Shown: positions 20,126 through 31,550 of the stretch, piece by piece
How the letters are laid out: the number at the start of each line of letters is the position of its first letter
How positions within the stretch are numbered: the stretch's first letter is position 1
Assembly (NCBI GenBank): GCA_034401135.1
Contig: JAWZSP010000009.1
Span: 62,001-126,000, forward strand
DNA length: 64,000 bases
DNA from: Volutella citrinella
Taxonomy: Eukaryota > Ascomycota > Sordariomycetes > Hypocreales > Nectriaceae
Direction: 5' to 3'
The notes under the pieces: model-generated
The model's input: the letters and a program-made list of their open reading frames with translations, nothing else
Database searches by the model: none
Told to the model about the DNA's origin: nothing
Translations under genes and position numbers: made by a program

Positions 20126-22139
20126 CTATTCCCATCCCCACGCGCTTTTCAGACCCGTTTGCGCGCCCGCAGTTGGCCAGAAGTGGTTATCCTCTGTCTG
20201 CACTAGCACGTCCAGGAGCGCAGCCCGCTCCACGTCATCACTAAATCGGTCTCCGCACGAGGCTATCCCCAGCGAAGCCGTAAACATGGCCGGGATCGTC
20301 TCCCGATTCGACAACGCAATCCCGCACAGCTGGCGAATCTCCTCCTGCACCGCCCTCTCGCGCTGCTGCTGGGCTGCTATCCGCGCATACCCCAGTTTTG
20401 GCAGCGTCGGATCGTAGCACTGCAGCAGAGCCCGTGCCAGGGTCCCATGGGCGACCCCAATAACTAGTTCGTCGGATGCATGTCAGCTTTCGGGTGGCCC
20501 GCTTACGATGGCTGACAGTCGAGACTTGACTTACCAACTGCATGATTCATGTAGACAATCTGGGGAAAGTGGAATCCAGAAGCAGGATCCGGTGGGCCGT
20601 AGGCGAGGGGCAGAAAGGAAGCCGGACGCGATCGGAGCCAGCCCTGGTCATATTCCTGTAGCGATTGGTACTCGCCGGCCGTTTGGTCGCCGTTGCCGAA
20701 GCAGAACTCAATCACGTTGGCACAGTGGACGATGATGCGGTTGGCCCAGACATCGTCACTCCCTTCGCTAAAGGACTGGTCAATGAAGTTGTGAGATAGG
20801 GAAATCTTGATGGACCGCTGGCTCGCAAAGGCCATGGTCACCTCCTGTCGCAGGCCGACCCAGAAGGCGGCTTTACGGAGCTCCGTCGCCGTGGTTGACG
20901 AGTCTTGGGCACTCATAAAGACCTGGATGCCCAGGAGATGGCCCTCGTGGTCCGTTCCCAGTAGCGGGACTAGGACCAATTGTTAGCAACGGATAGGATG
21001 GTCTCGACTCTTCATGCAAGGGTCGCTTTACCGTCTAGCTCTTCAAGGGTCCGTAGTAGAATGGTCGCGGCGAGTAGTCCGTCGTTGTTCAAGGCCGAGG
21101 TGTCGTGGGAGATGCTCGACAACTGGCGCAGGCAGTTTTGGTGATAGCGAGTCGACGCATACTCATCAAACTTGTGATGCATACTGAGATGCCGACTCGA
21201 GAGGGCAAAGATGGCGTTGAGAAGCGTCGGGCATTCCATTGCTCTCTTGGGGACCTCGAGGGCAAAATGCCGTGAGATGTCACAGAGATCAAACTGCGGC
21301 TTCATGTCAGCAACGGTGACATGATGGTACACTATTGCAGTCATGCTTACCCATGTACACATGTACTCAAGGTAATACTTCATGAGTCTGGCTTCCTGGA
21401 TGCTCTGTAGCGGAAAACAGGCCCCGTGTGGTGGGTCGAGGCTGCTGTGGTTGTACAGGCCAAGCTGTGATCCTGGCGGCAGGCCAGACAATTTCCTGCC
21501 TTCAGGGTAGGGTGATCTGCTCCTCGAAGGAGCTTTTACTACCTGATGCACGATGACTTGCGTCTGCCTTGCATCCTGTGGTTGCCTGTACGGGCTGGCC
21601 TCCGCAGCGATTCTTGCGGGGGAGTCGACATGCCAGCTGGACTGCGATGCCTTCCCGTCGACGTCATATAGAGCTTCGAGATCATTCGTCTCATCAATGA
21701 ACCGCACTGAAACAATGGTCAGTCAGCACGTGCATGAACATGGCCGCTCTGGCCAGCAAAGGTGAAGCCCCACCTCGAGTCGGATACTTGACCCATTGCT
21801 GCGTCTTTAAGGTATCAAATCTTTGAGCCAGGAATTAGCAAAGGACAAGTCGGATAATTGGGAACGTACTCATTTGACTGGTGCTTGAAGCGCCTGCTCT
21901 CACCGGGAATACACGGCTCCCCCAGCGAGGCACATCTGTCGCATGATGGCTCGACGCCAAACTCGAGTGCGGAACCGTCGAGCCTAGACCAGCTGCATTT
22001 CGAGTGGCGTTTCCGGCAATTCTGGCAAAAAGTTCAGTAATCTCGTCCCATCCGTTTCGCACTTCTCGGCGTTGACGCCCGGCCTTCTCACCAGACATGT
22101 CGTCGTTTGTGATGCATGGGCATGGGCAGTGGCCATCAT
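20126..22139 (-). CDS. Zn(II)2Cys6 transcription factor with a long-loop zinc cluster
   Basis: Seven exons on the minus strand: 22139-22092, 22021-21870, 21820-21774, 21706-21351, 21293-21032, 20969-20535 and 20463-20126, giving 545 residues. The first exon encodes only 16 residues and ends after the first cysteine; splicing out a 70-nt intron yields C15-x2-C18-x6-C25, then a 17-residue loop, then C43-x2-C46-x6-C53. The usual loop is about 5 to 9 residues, so this is an atypical cluster, though the spacing of each half is canonical. Next comes FDTLKTQQWVKYP and an alpha-helical middle region with KYYLEYMCTWFDLCD and FWVGLRQEV. Such proteins are often labelled ARCA-like regulators. It is divergent from the sugar transporter, sharing 617 bp, and next to a Gfo/Idh enzyme, so control of a catabolic island is a reasonable inference. 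The intron in exon 4/5 is a multiple of three and stop-free, so retention could make a longer form. Confidence 0.85.
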
Positions 22140-22756
22140 GTCCCCATCTCGACTTTCGAGTCGCGGACCGAGTTGTCGAGTTTGGATCCTCTCCCAGAAG
22201 AAACAGGGGGGCAAACCAGGACCAAGAGGCCTTTTTGAACAGGAGAAAATTTCCCCGGCGCCCAGGAGGGGCAACTAGCCGCGCCACTCTCGGGCCAAGA
22301 TGACGGTCTAGTCGCGCGGGAATCCACAATTATTGGAGTAGCCCCAGGTTCGTCATTTGCCAGCAGTGCCCAGCACCGCAAAAAGTCACCCTACACTGAC
22401 TCGGATGCATGGGTTCTCCCCGCGGGGCCCCGTGCCGGTGAGTTGGGGAAATACAAGGGGCGCGATATGGCCTCGTCCCCATTGGCTACGTCGAGACGCA
22501 ACAACAGCTTAGCCAGCTTAGGCCCAATCGAACAAGTGGTGGCGGTTGGGGTAGTCCGTAGACCTGAGTCGATGAACATTTAAGAACCTCTTTGGGCGCC
22601 AGTTTGTCCGAGTTGTTCTCTCTTCACCCCTTCACCGCCATCACCGTCGACGTCTTTTGTTGTCTCAAACCTCACACACACCTGTCTCGCGTTTTTGGTG
22701 GCACCAGACGCATTTCTCTTTCCCCTGCATAAACCTTGTCCGCGTTGCTGCCCAGC
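22140..22756. other. 617-bp divergent promoter region
   Basis: Lies between the start codons of the Zn2Cys6 regulator (-) and the sugar transporter (+). The region just before the transporter start is pyrimidine-rich, typical of fungal leaders. It is a natural place to look for CGG-type zinc-cluster binding sites; I did not find an unambiguous paired site by eye. Confidence 0.5.
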
Positions 22757-24825
22757 ATGGACGTCAAGGACATCAAGCAGAAGCTTGAAACGGAGCACGA
22801 CGAAGGTCAACACGGCATGACCGAGTTGCAGCTGGAGCCCTATGGGCCCTCTGGTACGTAGCAGTGGCTTCCCGGTTCTTCGAGGAGAGAAACTCATCGT
22901 CTAGGCTTCCGTGGAATCTTCTACTCTCGCTATGTGGCTCTGTGTGCTTCCTTCAGTGCCATCGGTGGCCTCCTCTTTGGCTACGAGTAAGCTCTTCCCT
23001 CAACCAATGACCTGTTGGCTGGCCTTTGCCACTTGTGCTAACAGTACACAACAGTCAGGGTGTCATCTCCGTCACGCTCGTCATGGACGAGTTCCTCAGC
23101 CGGTTCCCCGAAGTCTCGGACCACGCGCCTGGTGCTGGTTTCTACAAGGGTCTCATGACTGCCATGATTACCCTCGGAGCCTTCCTCGGAGCCCTCAACC
23201 AGGGTTGGATCGCCGATAAATACTCTCGCAAATACTCCATCATGATCTCTGTCGTCATCTTCACCATCGGTTCCGCCCTCCAGACTGGTGCCATCAACTA
23301 TGCCATGCTCGTGGTTGGACGCCTGATTGGTGGTGTTGGCATTGGAATGTATGAATGACCACGATTCCCATGCTGATAGTTTGAAACTCATACTGATCTA
23401 ATCTCGCAACTAGGCTCAGCGCCGTCGTCCCTCTGTACATCTCCGAAATCTCCCCTCCCGAAATCCGAGGCACCCTGCTCGTGTTTGAAGAGCTGAGCAT
23501 CGTCATTGGCATCGTCATCTCGTTTTGGATCACCTTTGGCACCCGATACATCAACTCACACTGGTCGTGGCAGCTGCCCTTCCTCCTCCAGATCATCCCC
23601 GGCCTCCTCCTCGGATTCGGCGCAATTCTTCTGCCCTTCTCCCCACGATGGCTGGCCGCTCAGGGTCGAGAGGACGAGGCCCTGGCCAACCTAGCCAAGC
23701 TTCGCCAGCTGCCTACGAACGATAGCCGTGTGCAAAAGGAATGGGTCGACATCATTGCCGAGTCACGCTTCCAGCAAGGCGTGGCTGCTCAGCGCCACCC
23801 TACTCTCCAGGGCGACGGCACTTGGGACAAGATCAGGCTCGAGTTTGCTACCTGGGGCGACTGCCTGCGACCCGGATGCTGGAGGCGAACCCATGTCGGT
23901 GCTGGTCTCATGTTCTTCCAACAGGTTCGTGCTGTGCTCCCACGACATTACACTCTATGGCTAATCCCTCGTAACTAGTTCACTGGCATCAACGCCCTCA
24001 TCTACTACTCCCCCACACTGTTCGGGTAAGACTCCTCCCCCAATTTACGGAGAAGCAAGCTCTGACAGACATGCCCTTCGAATAGCACCATGGGTCTTGA
24101 CTTTAACATGCAGCTCATTATGTCTGGCGTCTTGAACGTCACTCAGTTGTTCGGTGTTGCTTCCAGTCTCGTTACCCTCGATCGATTTGGACGACGCAAT
24201 ATTCTCATGGTTGGCAGTGTGGCCATGTTTGTCTCCCACTTGATCATTGCTGTTCTAGTTGGAAAGTACTCGGGCGACTGGCCCTCTCACAAGGATGCCG
24301 GCTGGGCCAGCGTTGCTTTCCTGCTCATCTACATGATCTCTTTCGGTGCGAGCTGGGGTCCAGTTCCTTGGGCCATGCCGGCAGAAATCTTCTCCAGCTC
24401 TCTCCGAGCCAAGGGTGTGGCCATCTCAACTTGCTCCAGTAAGCTGTCCCCAGCTCTTGTCCTTGTCAACTCCGACTAACCAAATATCCCAGACTGGATC
24501 AACAACTTTATTATTGTACGCAACCTCTTCACACTCCGTCCTTGACATGCTAAAATTGGACGTGCTAACTTTTGTGCAGGGCCTCATCACGCCTCCGCTG
24601 GTCCAGAACACCGGCTTCGGAGCCTACATCTTCTTCGCAGTCTTCTGTCTTCTCTCTGCCGCTTGGACATTTTACTTTGTCCCCGAGACTAACGGCAAGT
24701 CGCTCGAGGACATGGACGAGGTCTTCAAGGACTTCGGCAACTCCGATGATGTTGCGACCAAGAACCGACTCTTCCTTGAGGTCATGAGGGAGAAGTCTGG
24801 AAGCGAGCCACGCCTTAAAGCATAG
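22757..24825 (+). CDS. MFS sugar transporter (hexose/polyol-H+ symporter family)
   Basis: Eight exons: 22757-22853, 22905-22986, 23055-23348, 23414-23924, 23979-24025, 24086-24438, 24493-24515 and 24580-24825, giving 550 residues. It has twelve membrane helices with the sugar-porter signatures: FSAIGGLLFGYDQGVIS in helix 1, GRLIGGVGIGM, the loop FSPRWLAAQGR in place of PESPRWL, FFQQFTGINALIYYSP in helix 7, LDRFGRR, GPVPWAMPAEIF and the terminal VPETNGKSLEDMDEVF. It is expected in the plasma membrane, importing a sugar or polyol with protons. QQFTGINA is typical of hexose carriers, but the sugar cannot be assigned from sequence. Exon 7 is only 23 nt, an easy exon for automatic annotation to miss. 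Its divergent pairing with a zinc-cluster regulator suggests substrate-induced expression. All junctions keep frame. Confidence 0.92.
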
Positions 24826-25059
24826 CTACGCTCAAGAATGCGGCTTGTGTTGCCCTCCATGTACAATACAGCATTAGCTTAGCAATCTCAACTTTGGCTG
24901 GTTTTCAAATCAGCCACTACACTCATATTTGAGTATGTATTGTCACGGGTCTCGGCAATGTTTTTTTATCCCAGGCTACTTGCCTTTATCTAATTAATCC
25001 AGCAGGAAGATATTTTTGCACTCTGATTTGCTCTTTGGTCCCCTCAGACCAACTAACCG

Positions 25060-28000
25060 CTACCACGGAAGCCAGTTCTTGATAGACTTCACATACAGCC
25101 ATAGATAGACCGAGAGGTAGTTGGAACATGTGAAGAGACAGAAGATGCCAAAATATGGCCATGCCCAAGAGCTTGTCACCTGAATAGTGGACAAATACTA
25201 CTATTGTTAGCATCATCACGTCAAGGCAATATGGACAGAAACCTACGTCGTTCCCAGATGCATATTGACAGTAGCCACAGTTGCTTGTGTCCCCAGGATT
25301 TGCCAGGTATCCTTTGGTGTTGTTGAGCCAGTCTTGCGCATACGCCTCGCACGTTGTGTTGGGAGGTGCATCGAATCGAATCAGTTCCGAAGCAGCACAC
25401 CTAACGTCTACATGCGGGAAGATGATGGCCACGATGCCGGAGATCCAGTAGGTGAACGGGCCCATGTAGTAGAGGGTGTAGCGCCACACCGCTGGCATGA
25501 GTGCAGCGGGCTGGAGGATACCTACGTGACAGTCAGTGCCTGCATCAGAAACGACAGAGGTTCACTTACCGTTGAATAGCTCGGCAGCTACAACGAAGAA
25601 CGGCATAATGCTTGCAGCCATGGCGGCGTCGGCACTGGAATGGTGTCAGTATTTACTTGTGTTTAGAATCGTAAGGCTCTTCATACCTCAGTGCGGCGAT
25701 CCATTGGCCCCATGACGTGATGAAGAGGTGGAATAGAAGCATCATCAAGAATGAGTATCCGGCCGCAACACCCATGGGGAAGCCAACAAGGAAATACACC
25801 AAGACGTAGAAGATGACGCCGCCTGCAAGGGCAAAGGGAGCTTCGGCTACAATCTGGGCCGTGGCAAAGGCCTGCCACCCGTAGATTCGGCTGGGAAACT
25901 CGCGTCCCAGCCAAATATTGCGGTTTTCGTCAAACATCATGGCCGTGGCATTGATGATTTCAGGTACAATCATGAGAATCAAGAAAGCAGAGAAGACACG
26001 GTACTGCATCGCCGCTACAGTGTTGCCGAGCTGCAGGAAGATGAGGCCGTTGAGACCGGCATGGATGACGGAAGCGTAGAGGCGTGAGTATACGTAGTCA
26101 GGGGTGCGCCAGTACTGGACCAGGGTTCGCTTGGTCAGAAGAGCAGACTGCTGGAAGATTGAAGATGCAAAGCCGGAACCAGAGGCCCCAGAGGCAAGAT
26201 TTGTGTCGGTGGATCTCTTTGCCGCCGTGAAGCCATCGATTGCCTTGAGGACTGCGTCGGACTCGGGGGACTCGGCCCACACATCAGGCCAGTTCTCATG
26301 CCCAGACGATGGAGTCTCCTTGACCGGAATCTCGATGAGGAGGTCTGCCACATTCTTGTCGGATGGAGCCCTGACGCCGTGGCGAGTAAAGTAGTCGAGG
26401 ACCTTGGCGACAGCTCCAAAGTAGTAGACTCTACCGCCGCGGTTGATAGCCAGTACTCGGTCAAACTACAAGCTTTGTCAGTGAGTTGCAGATGTAAGCT
26501 TCTCGGTTCAAGTTACCAGATCAAAATGTTCATGGCTGGCCTGGTGGATTGTGCAGATGATGGCTTGACCGCCGTTGGCCAGCTTTCGGAGCAGTCTCAG
26601 AATGCTCATTGAGCCCTGGCTATCCAGACCCTGCAAATTTGTCAGTACGTTACCTCCACAATAGCCGCGGGTTTTGACTCACGCTTGTCGGCTCATCCAA
26701 GAACAGCAGCAGGCTGGGTTTCGCACAGAGCTCTACACCAATCGTGGTCCGCTTCTTCTGCTCGAGTGACAAGGACCTGATTACCATGTGCTGTAGCTCA
26801 ACCATGCCGAGGACTTCGAGAACTTTTTCAACGTATGCCAGCTTCTCGCTTCTGGGGGTGCTCGCATTCTGTCGAAGCAGAGCGGAGAACTCAAAGGCCT
26901 CTCGGACAGTGCTCGTCTCGACGTGAATGTCCATCTGCTGGCAGTATCCAACGCTTTGGCCAAATGATGCGTCCACGGGCTGGTCGTCAACCTTCATCTG
27001 TCCACTGACAGTGCCGGTGGCCTGCTGCGTGAGGACCGAAAGTACTAAAGCGAGCCGTTAGCGGTGGCGGATAAAGCGGCAGGGTATCTTACGAGTGCTC
27101 TTTCCAGCACCAGAAGCTCCGACGAGAGCTGTCAGCTTTCCAGGCTCACAATAACCAGATATATCTTGCAATAGTTGCTTCTCGGTCTTTTGATAAGGCA
27201 CAGAGTAGTCGATGTTACGCCAGGTAAATGTTGAGCCAGACTGCACCAACTGTTCGCCCGAGTCGATATCGGTTGCGTCCTTCTCGATGCCACTCGTAGC
27301 AGCATGTCCATCCGTCGTCTCCTCGTCTGGTCGCTGTGATCCATTGACCGGCTTCTTACCGTGAGCAAACTCCAAAAGAGCACCGCCGCTTCGGACCCAG
27401 TCGACGTTCTCGACAAGCCACATGTTGATGAGCAACAATCCAACGATCATGGCGAGCAGGATGCCGTAGTTGCGGCCGATATTGCCGTAGCTGAAACCGA
27501 AATGGCTCTTCAAGTAATCATCGCCATTGATTCCCATTTCACCAGGCACAGAGCCGGTCGACGCACAGCCCTGGAAGGTCGGATCCGTATAGCCAGGGCC
27601 TGCCGGGATCATGGAACTGGTGCTGCACGGGAAGCTGCGGCCGTGGAACTCGGCAGCAAGGATGCTCTCAAACACAAAGGGAATGGGCGTAAGGTACTGT
27701 TCGAGGCAGTTAGAAGTTGATCCAGCGGACAGAAGCACAGAGATTCATACCCCAAGCCATCCAACCCACGGAACATCTCGAATCATGTGCTCGACGGATC
27801 TGACGTAGCCACCACAGGCAACTCCAATCTGGAGATAGACACCAATGTATCGCAGAGCAACTTCTAGGTGAGGCGAAAGGGCACCAAAGACACGACAAGC
27901 ACCAGTAAAGACCATTGCACAGAAGAAAATCACTGTGGTGAATATGAAGAATGCACCGGCCTATGAAGGTTAGTATCGGTGAGAGAGTTTGTTTAGGGAG

Positions 28001-29833
28001 AGGGCACCAACATCCATACGCATGCCACTAAGGAAGTAGGCAATAATGGCGTACACAGCGGCTTGGATCAGAATCAATGGGATATCAAGCAGCGTCTTAC
28101 CGATGACCACGGCGCTAGGCCTCACCATGGCGTACCGTTTCTGCCGACTGACGACGGTTCTATCGTAAAAGGCAGCATCCAGTTCGGCCATTTGGAACCA
28201 GGCGACCAGGGCAGACGAGTAGAAGGAGAATCCACCGCGGGAGTAGACGCCGTCTGTGTCATTAGGCATGTTGTAGAACATGGACGAGAGCAGGAAAGCA
28301 CACACGACGACGCACACCATCTTGGAGACAAATGGCGTCTTGTGGCCCTTGAGCTGCCAGACATTGCGCTTGGTACACAGGAGCACCTGTTGGAAGAAGG
28401 ACGTGTTGTAGGATGACTTTGCCCGAACAAACCGGGACTTGGTCTCAGTGATGTGCTGCTTGAACACCTCGGGCGGCGGGAATGAGGCGCTGCTCGAGGC
28501 CGTGCCTGGGGCCTTGGAGCCATTCTGCTCCGCCTCGTATACGGAAATCTCGTGCTCGACGTGCTGGAACGCCTGGCTGGCGCGAAACGCCTTTTCCAAG
28601 TTCTCGGCGCCGCGGGGCACGCTGCCTTGCGGCTTGTCGCTGATGTTGGCCCTGTCGCCCGACGCAACACTGGTCAAAAAGTCACTCATCGTCTGGCGGG
28701 GCAGCCGCTGGTATCCGAGGCTGTTGAAGTATGCCTCGGCGTCCTTGGCCGGGCCCTGGTAGAGCATCCGGCCCTCGTCGATGAGCAGCACCTTGTCCAT
28801 GAGGCCGTAGATGGCGTCTGATGCTTGGTAGAGGGATACCATGGTGGCGCGCTGGCAGGCATCCGTCATGATGCGCAGTGATCTGATGAAGTCGACGGCC
28901 GACGAGGCGTCCAGTCCGCGCGTTGATCCGTCCCAGGCGTTGACCACGGCATCGGAAGCCAGCGACTCGAGGATCGAAACCCGCTTTCGCTCGCCACCCG
29001 ACACTCCTCTGATGAACTCATCTCCGACGAGCGTGTCCATGACGTGGGTCATACCGAATGCCTTGCCAAACTCTTCGATGAACCGGGGTGTCTGGTGAAG
29101 CCATCGCTTGGGCGTCTTGTTCTGGAGCGCAAACTCAAGTGTCTGGCGCACGGTGAGGGTGGGCAAGTGGTGGTCATTCTCCGGGATGTAAGTGACCAAG
29201 CCGCGGTAGTTTCTGGATACTTCTTGGGGTGAGAGACCCGAGTAGTCGATGGAGCCCTTGACGCCCAGGAACGAGCCATGGTCGTTGCCAATGGTGCGTA
29301 GAAACGTGCTGCACCCTGAGCCTGGGTTGCCAAGGACACTAGTACATGTTAGATATGATATTGATATTGATACGAGGGAGTTGTGAGACACACAGCATCA
29401 TCTCGCCGTTTCGCAGCACTCCGGAAAAGTCACGAATCAAAGCCTGGCCATCCTCGACCTTGACGGGTGAGATGAAGGGCTTCAGGGTCAGTTCATAAAT
29501 ATCTTGAAACGTCAGCGTCCTCCAGATGGCATCCCGCAGTGTCTTGACGGGGGCAGCACCGCCCGCTCGGCCATAAGTAGTAAGCGACTTGAAGCAGACA
29601 CTCAGAGGCGGGGGACTTGGGCCGGCCTCGTCGTCTTGGAGGTACCTTTCCAGGTTCTCAAACGTCGTCCTGTCATGCGGCTCCGTGATTGCCCTGTGGA
29701 GTTCCGCAATGGTGCCCTCAGTCTCTGGGGAAACCGTCACATGCTCGATGCAGTCCTCATTTTCGCGAACGGCCTCGGAGTAGCTGTGACTGTGAGGGGG
29801 GTGGCCGTGGGTGATGGGAACCGAGGGCGGCAT
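25060..29833 (-). CDS. PDR-type full-size ABC transporter (ABCG subfamily)
   Basis: Ten exons on the minus strand: 29833-29394, 29338-28012, 27960-27751, 27696-27093, 27044-26683, 26630-26517, 26465-25687, 25634-25570, 25521-25247 and 25197-25060, giving 1437 residues, a normal PDR size. The order is NBD1-TMD1-NBD2-TMD2. NBD1 has the PDR-style Walker [10 protein letters not shown] (about 150-158), with cysteine for lysine, and the signature [10 protein letters not shown] (about 259), but a degenerate Walker B. NBD2 has GASGAGKST (about 852), the divergent signature [10 protein letters not shown] and [17 protein letters not shown]. This asymmetry, with one degenerate ATP site, is typical of fungal PDR pumps. 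It acts at the plasma membrane to export drugs or hydrophobic metabolites. The C-terminal exon, ending in KNWLPW, uses a GTAGGT donor and was chosen because it restores [19 protein letters not shown]. It is divergent from a zinc-cluster regulator at 31551. Several introns fall at codon boundaries. Confidence 0.92.
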
Positions 29834-31550
29834 GGTGGAGGCTGCTCGATGGTTTGAGACAAGACGTTGCGACAACTCTCAGCTTTTCCGGGGTTGAAGC
29901 CTCGGGAGTAATTCCCATCTTATAATTGTAGGTTGCAAGAGAGGCGGTGTTCTCCATTACCGACATTCGGCAGTTCTATGGGTGCTGACAAAAATACAGG
30001 GAGGGCGCTGTTCGTTGTTACCTCAAAACGGCAAGTGGGCCAACGCAGCGGTTCACGAGTTGGGCTAGTGGTAAAAGCTCGGAGTCTCCAGTTTTGATGT
30101 GGGTTTCATTGGGCCTTATTGGCGAGTTGCTGGCCTCAACGTGGGAGATGATATGGATTAAGATTGTTCCGCTGCAGATTGCATGTGCCATCCTGAGAAA
30201 ACATCCCTCCTGGGTTTAGTGAGATAGGTGCCAAGGACGGTTCAATTGCGCGGTGGGGTTGCCACGGGTTCGTTCAGGTGGCCCCGAACAGGGAAAAATT
30301 TACGCAAGATGACGATGCGGCTTCCGCTGCGTGCAGACACGGGTTTTGTCTGTGTATGACTCCTCTTGTATTACCAAGCTGATATGCATTCTATCAGATT
30401 AATAATTGCCGTCCCAAGGCACGGGTGGACACTGTTGCTGCCAGCAACTATAAATTGGGAGCCGAGGGTCAGGCTGCCGGTCGAGGAGAGGCGTTTTGCT
30501 CAAGATCCAGCATCTGATAAATCGTAGATATGCAACAATGGACCCAGGACAATCCCTAAACCTTAAATTAGGCATGTCTTCCCTAACCACATGCCGTCAT
30601 AGTACCCACCGAGCGAGGTCGAGATTCAGACGAAGCTACCCTACATCGCCCTACATCAACCAGAAGTGACCAAGACCAGCCTGTCCGAAGCAGAATGCAT
30701 ACCGTCGAGTGACTTGCCCAGTTTCGATATTAATCGAAATGTTGAAAATACAAAACCAGGAGTCTAAAAATGCACGAGCTCATCTTCATCCTCAAGCAAC
30801 ATCTCAAAGAGCATCCAGCGCCAGAGTATTTCGAACATCGTAGTCAAATCATGTCCTGGTTTTCTCTAATAAAGTCCCTCCCCCAAGCATCTGATACGAG
30901 CCGTAGACTTTTAAGAAGGTAAATGAAATGCAGGACTCTCTCTTGCCTTAACTTGGACTCCGGCGCAACATATATGCGACCAAGTCGAAATAATGGTGAG
31001 ATTTCGCAAGGTCCGCGCAACCTGTCTCATCTATAATTTTGAACCCGACCAGAATCCTAAACACGACTTGAAGAACGTCACTGATGACACTTGAGGGCCA
31101 GTTCGACTGTCTAAAACCTGCCAGATCTTGGCTGATCATCACGGGATTGATCGATTGAGTTGAACTTGGTATGAGCCACCCCTGTCCTTGGCGTGAGCCT
31201 GAGGCACCCGTTATTGAAAATATGCGCCTCTCCTATCTTGTCATCCCTTGATGGAGCTTGATTGAGGAAACCACCACAGCCACCGGCCACATCCCATCGC
31301 AAGCACTCATCTCGGAGTCAGGATTAATGATTCTCCCACCTCCGCCCACGCCGCACTGCTAGCGCGACGAAGCAAACACCATTAGCCGAATGTGGACAAA
31401 CTCGAGATCCTCTGACTAATCGGCCAAATCTCTCCGCTCGGCGAGCCAGCAGCTTGTTTGCTTCCATCTGTAATTAGCACACAAGGATGCCTTTGTCCTC
31501 GGTGGCGTCATCTGGTTGATTTGCATTAAAATTGAGTCAAGCCACCTCCC
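29834..31550. other. 1.7-kb divergent intergenic region
   Basis: Lies between the start codons of the ABC transporter (-) and a Zn2Cys6 regulator (+). Only frames of 60-70 codons occur. It is large for a fungal promoter and may hold the operators controlling pump and regulator; no clear motif was resolved by eye. A tRNA-like string near 30,058 was rejected. Confidence 0.5.

Noticed and set aside
30058..30100. tRNA-like A-box string (GGGCTAGTGGTAAAAGC)
   Set aside because: No B-box, no acceptor or T-arm pairing at the right distance.
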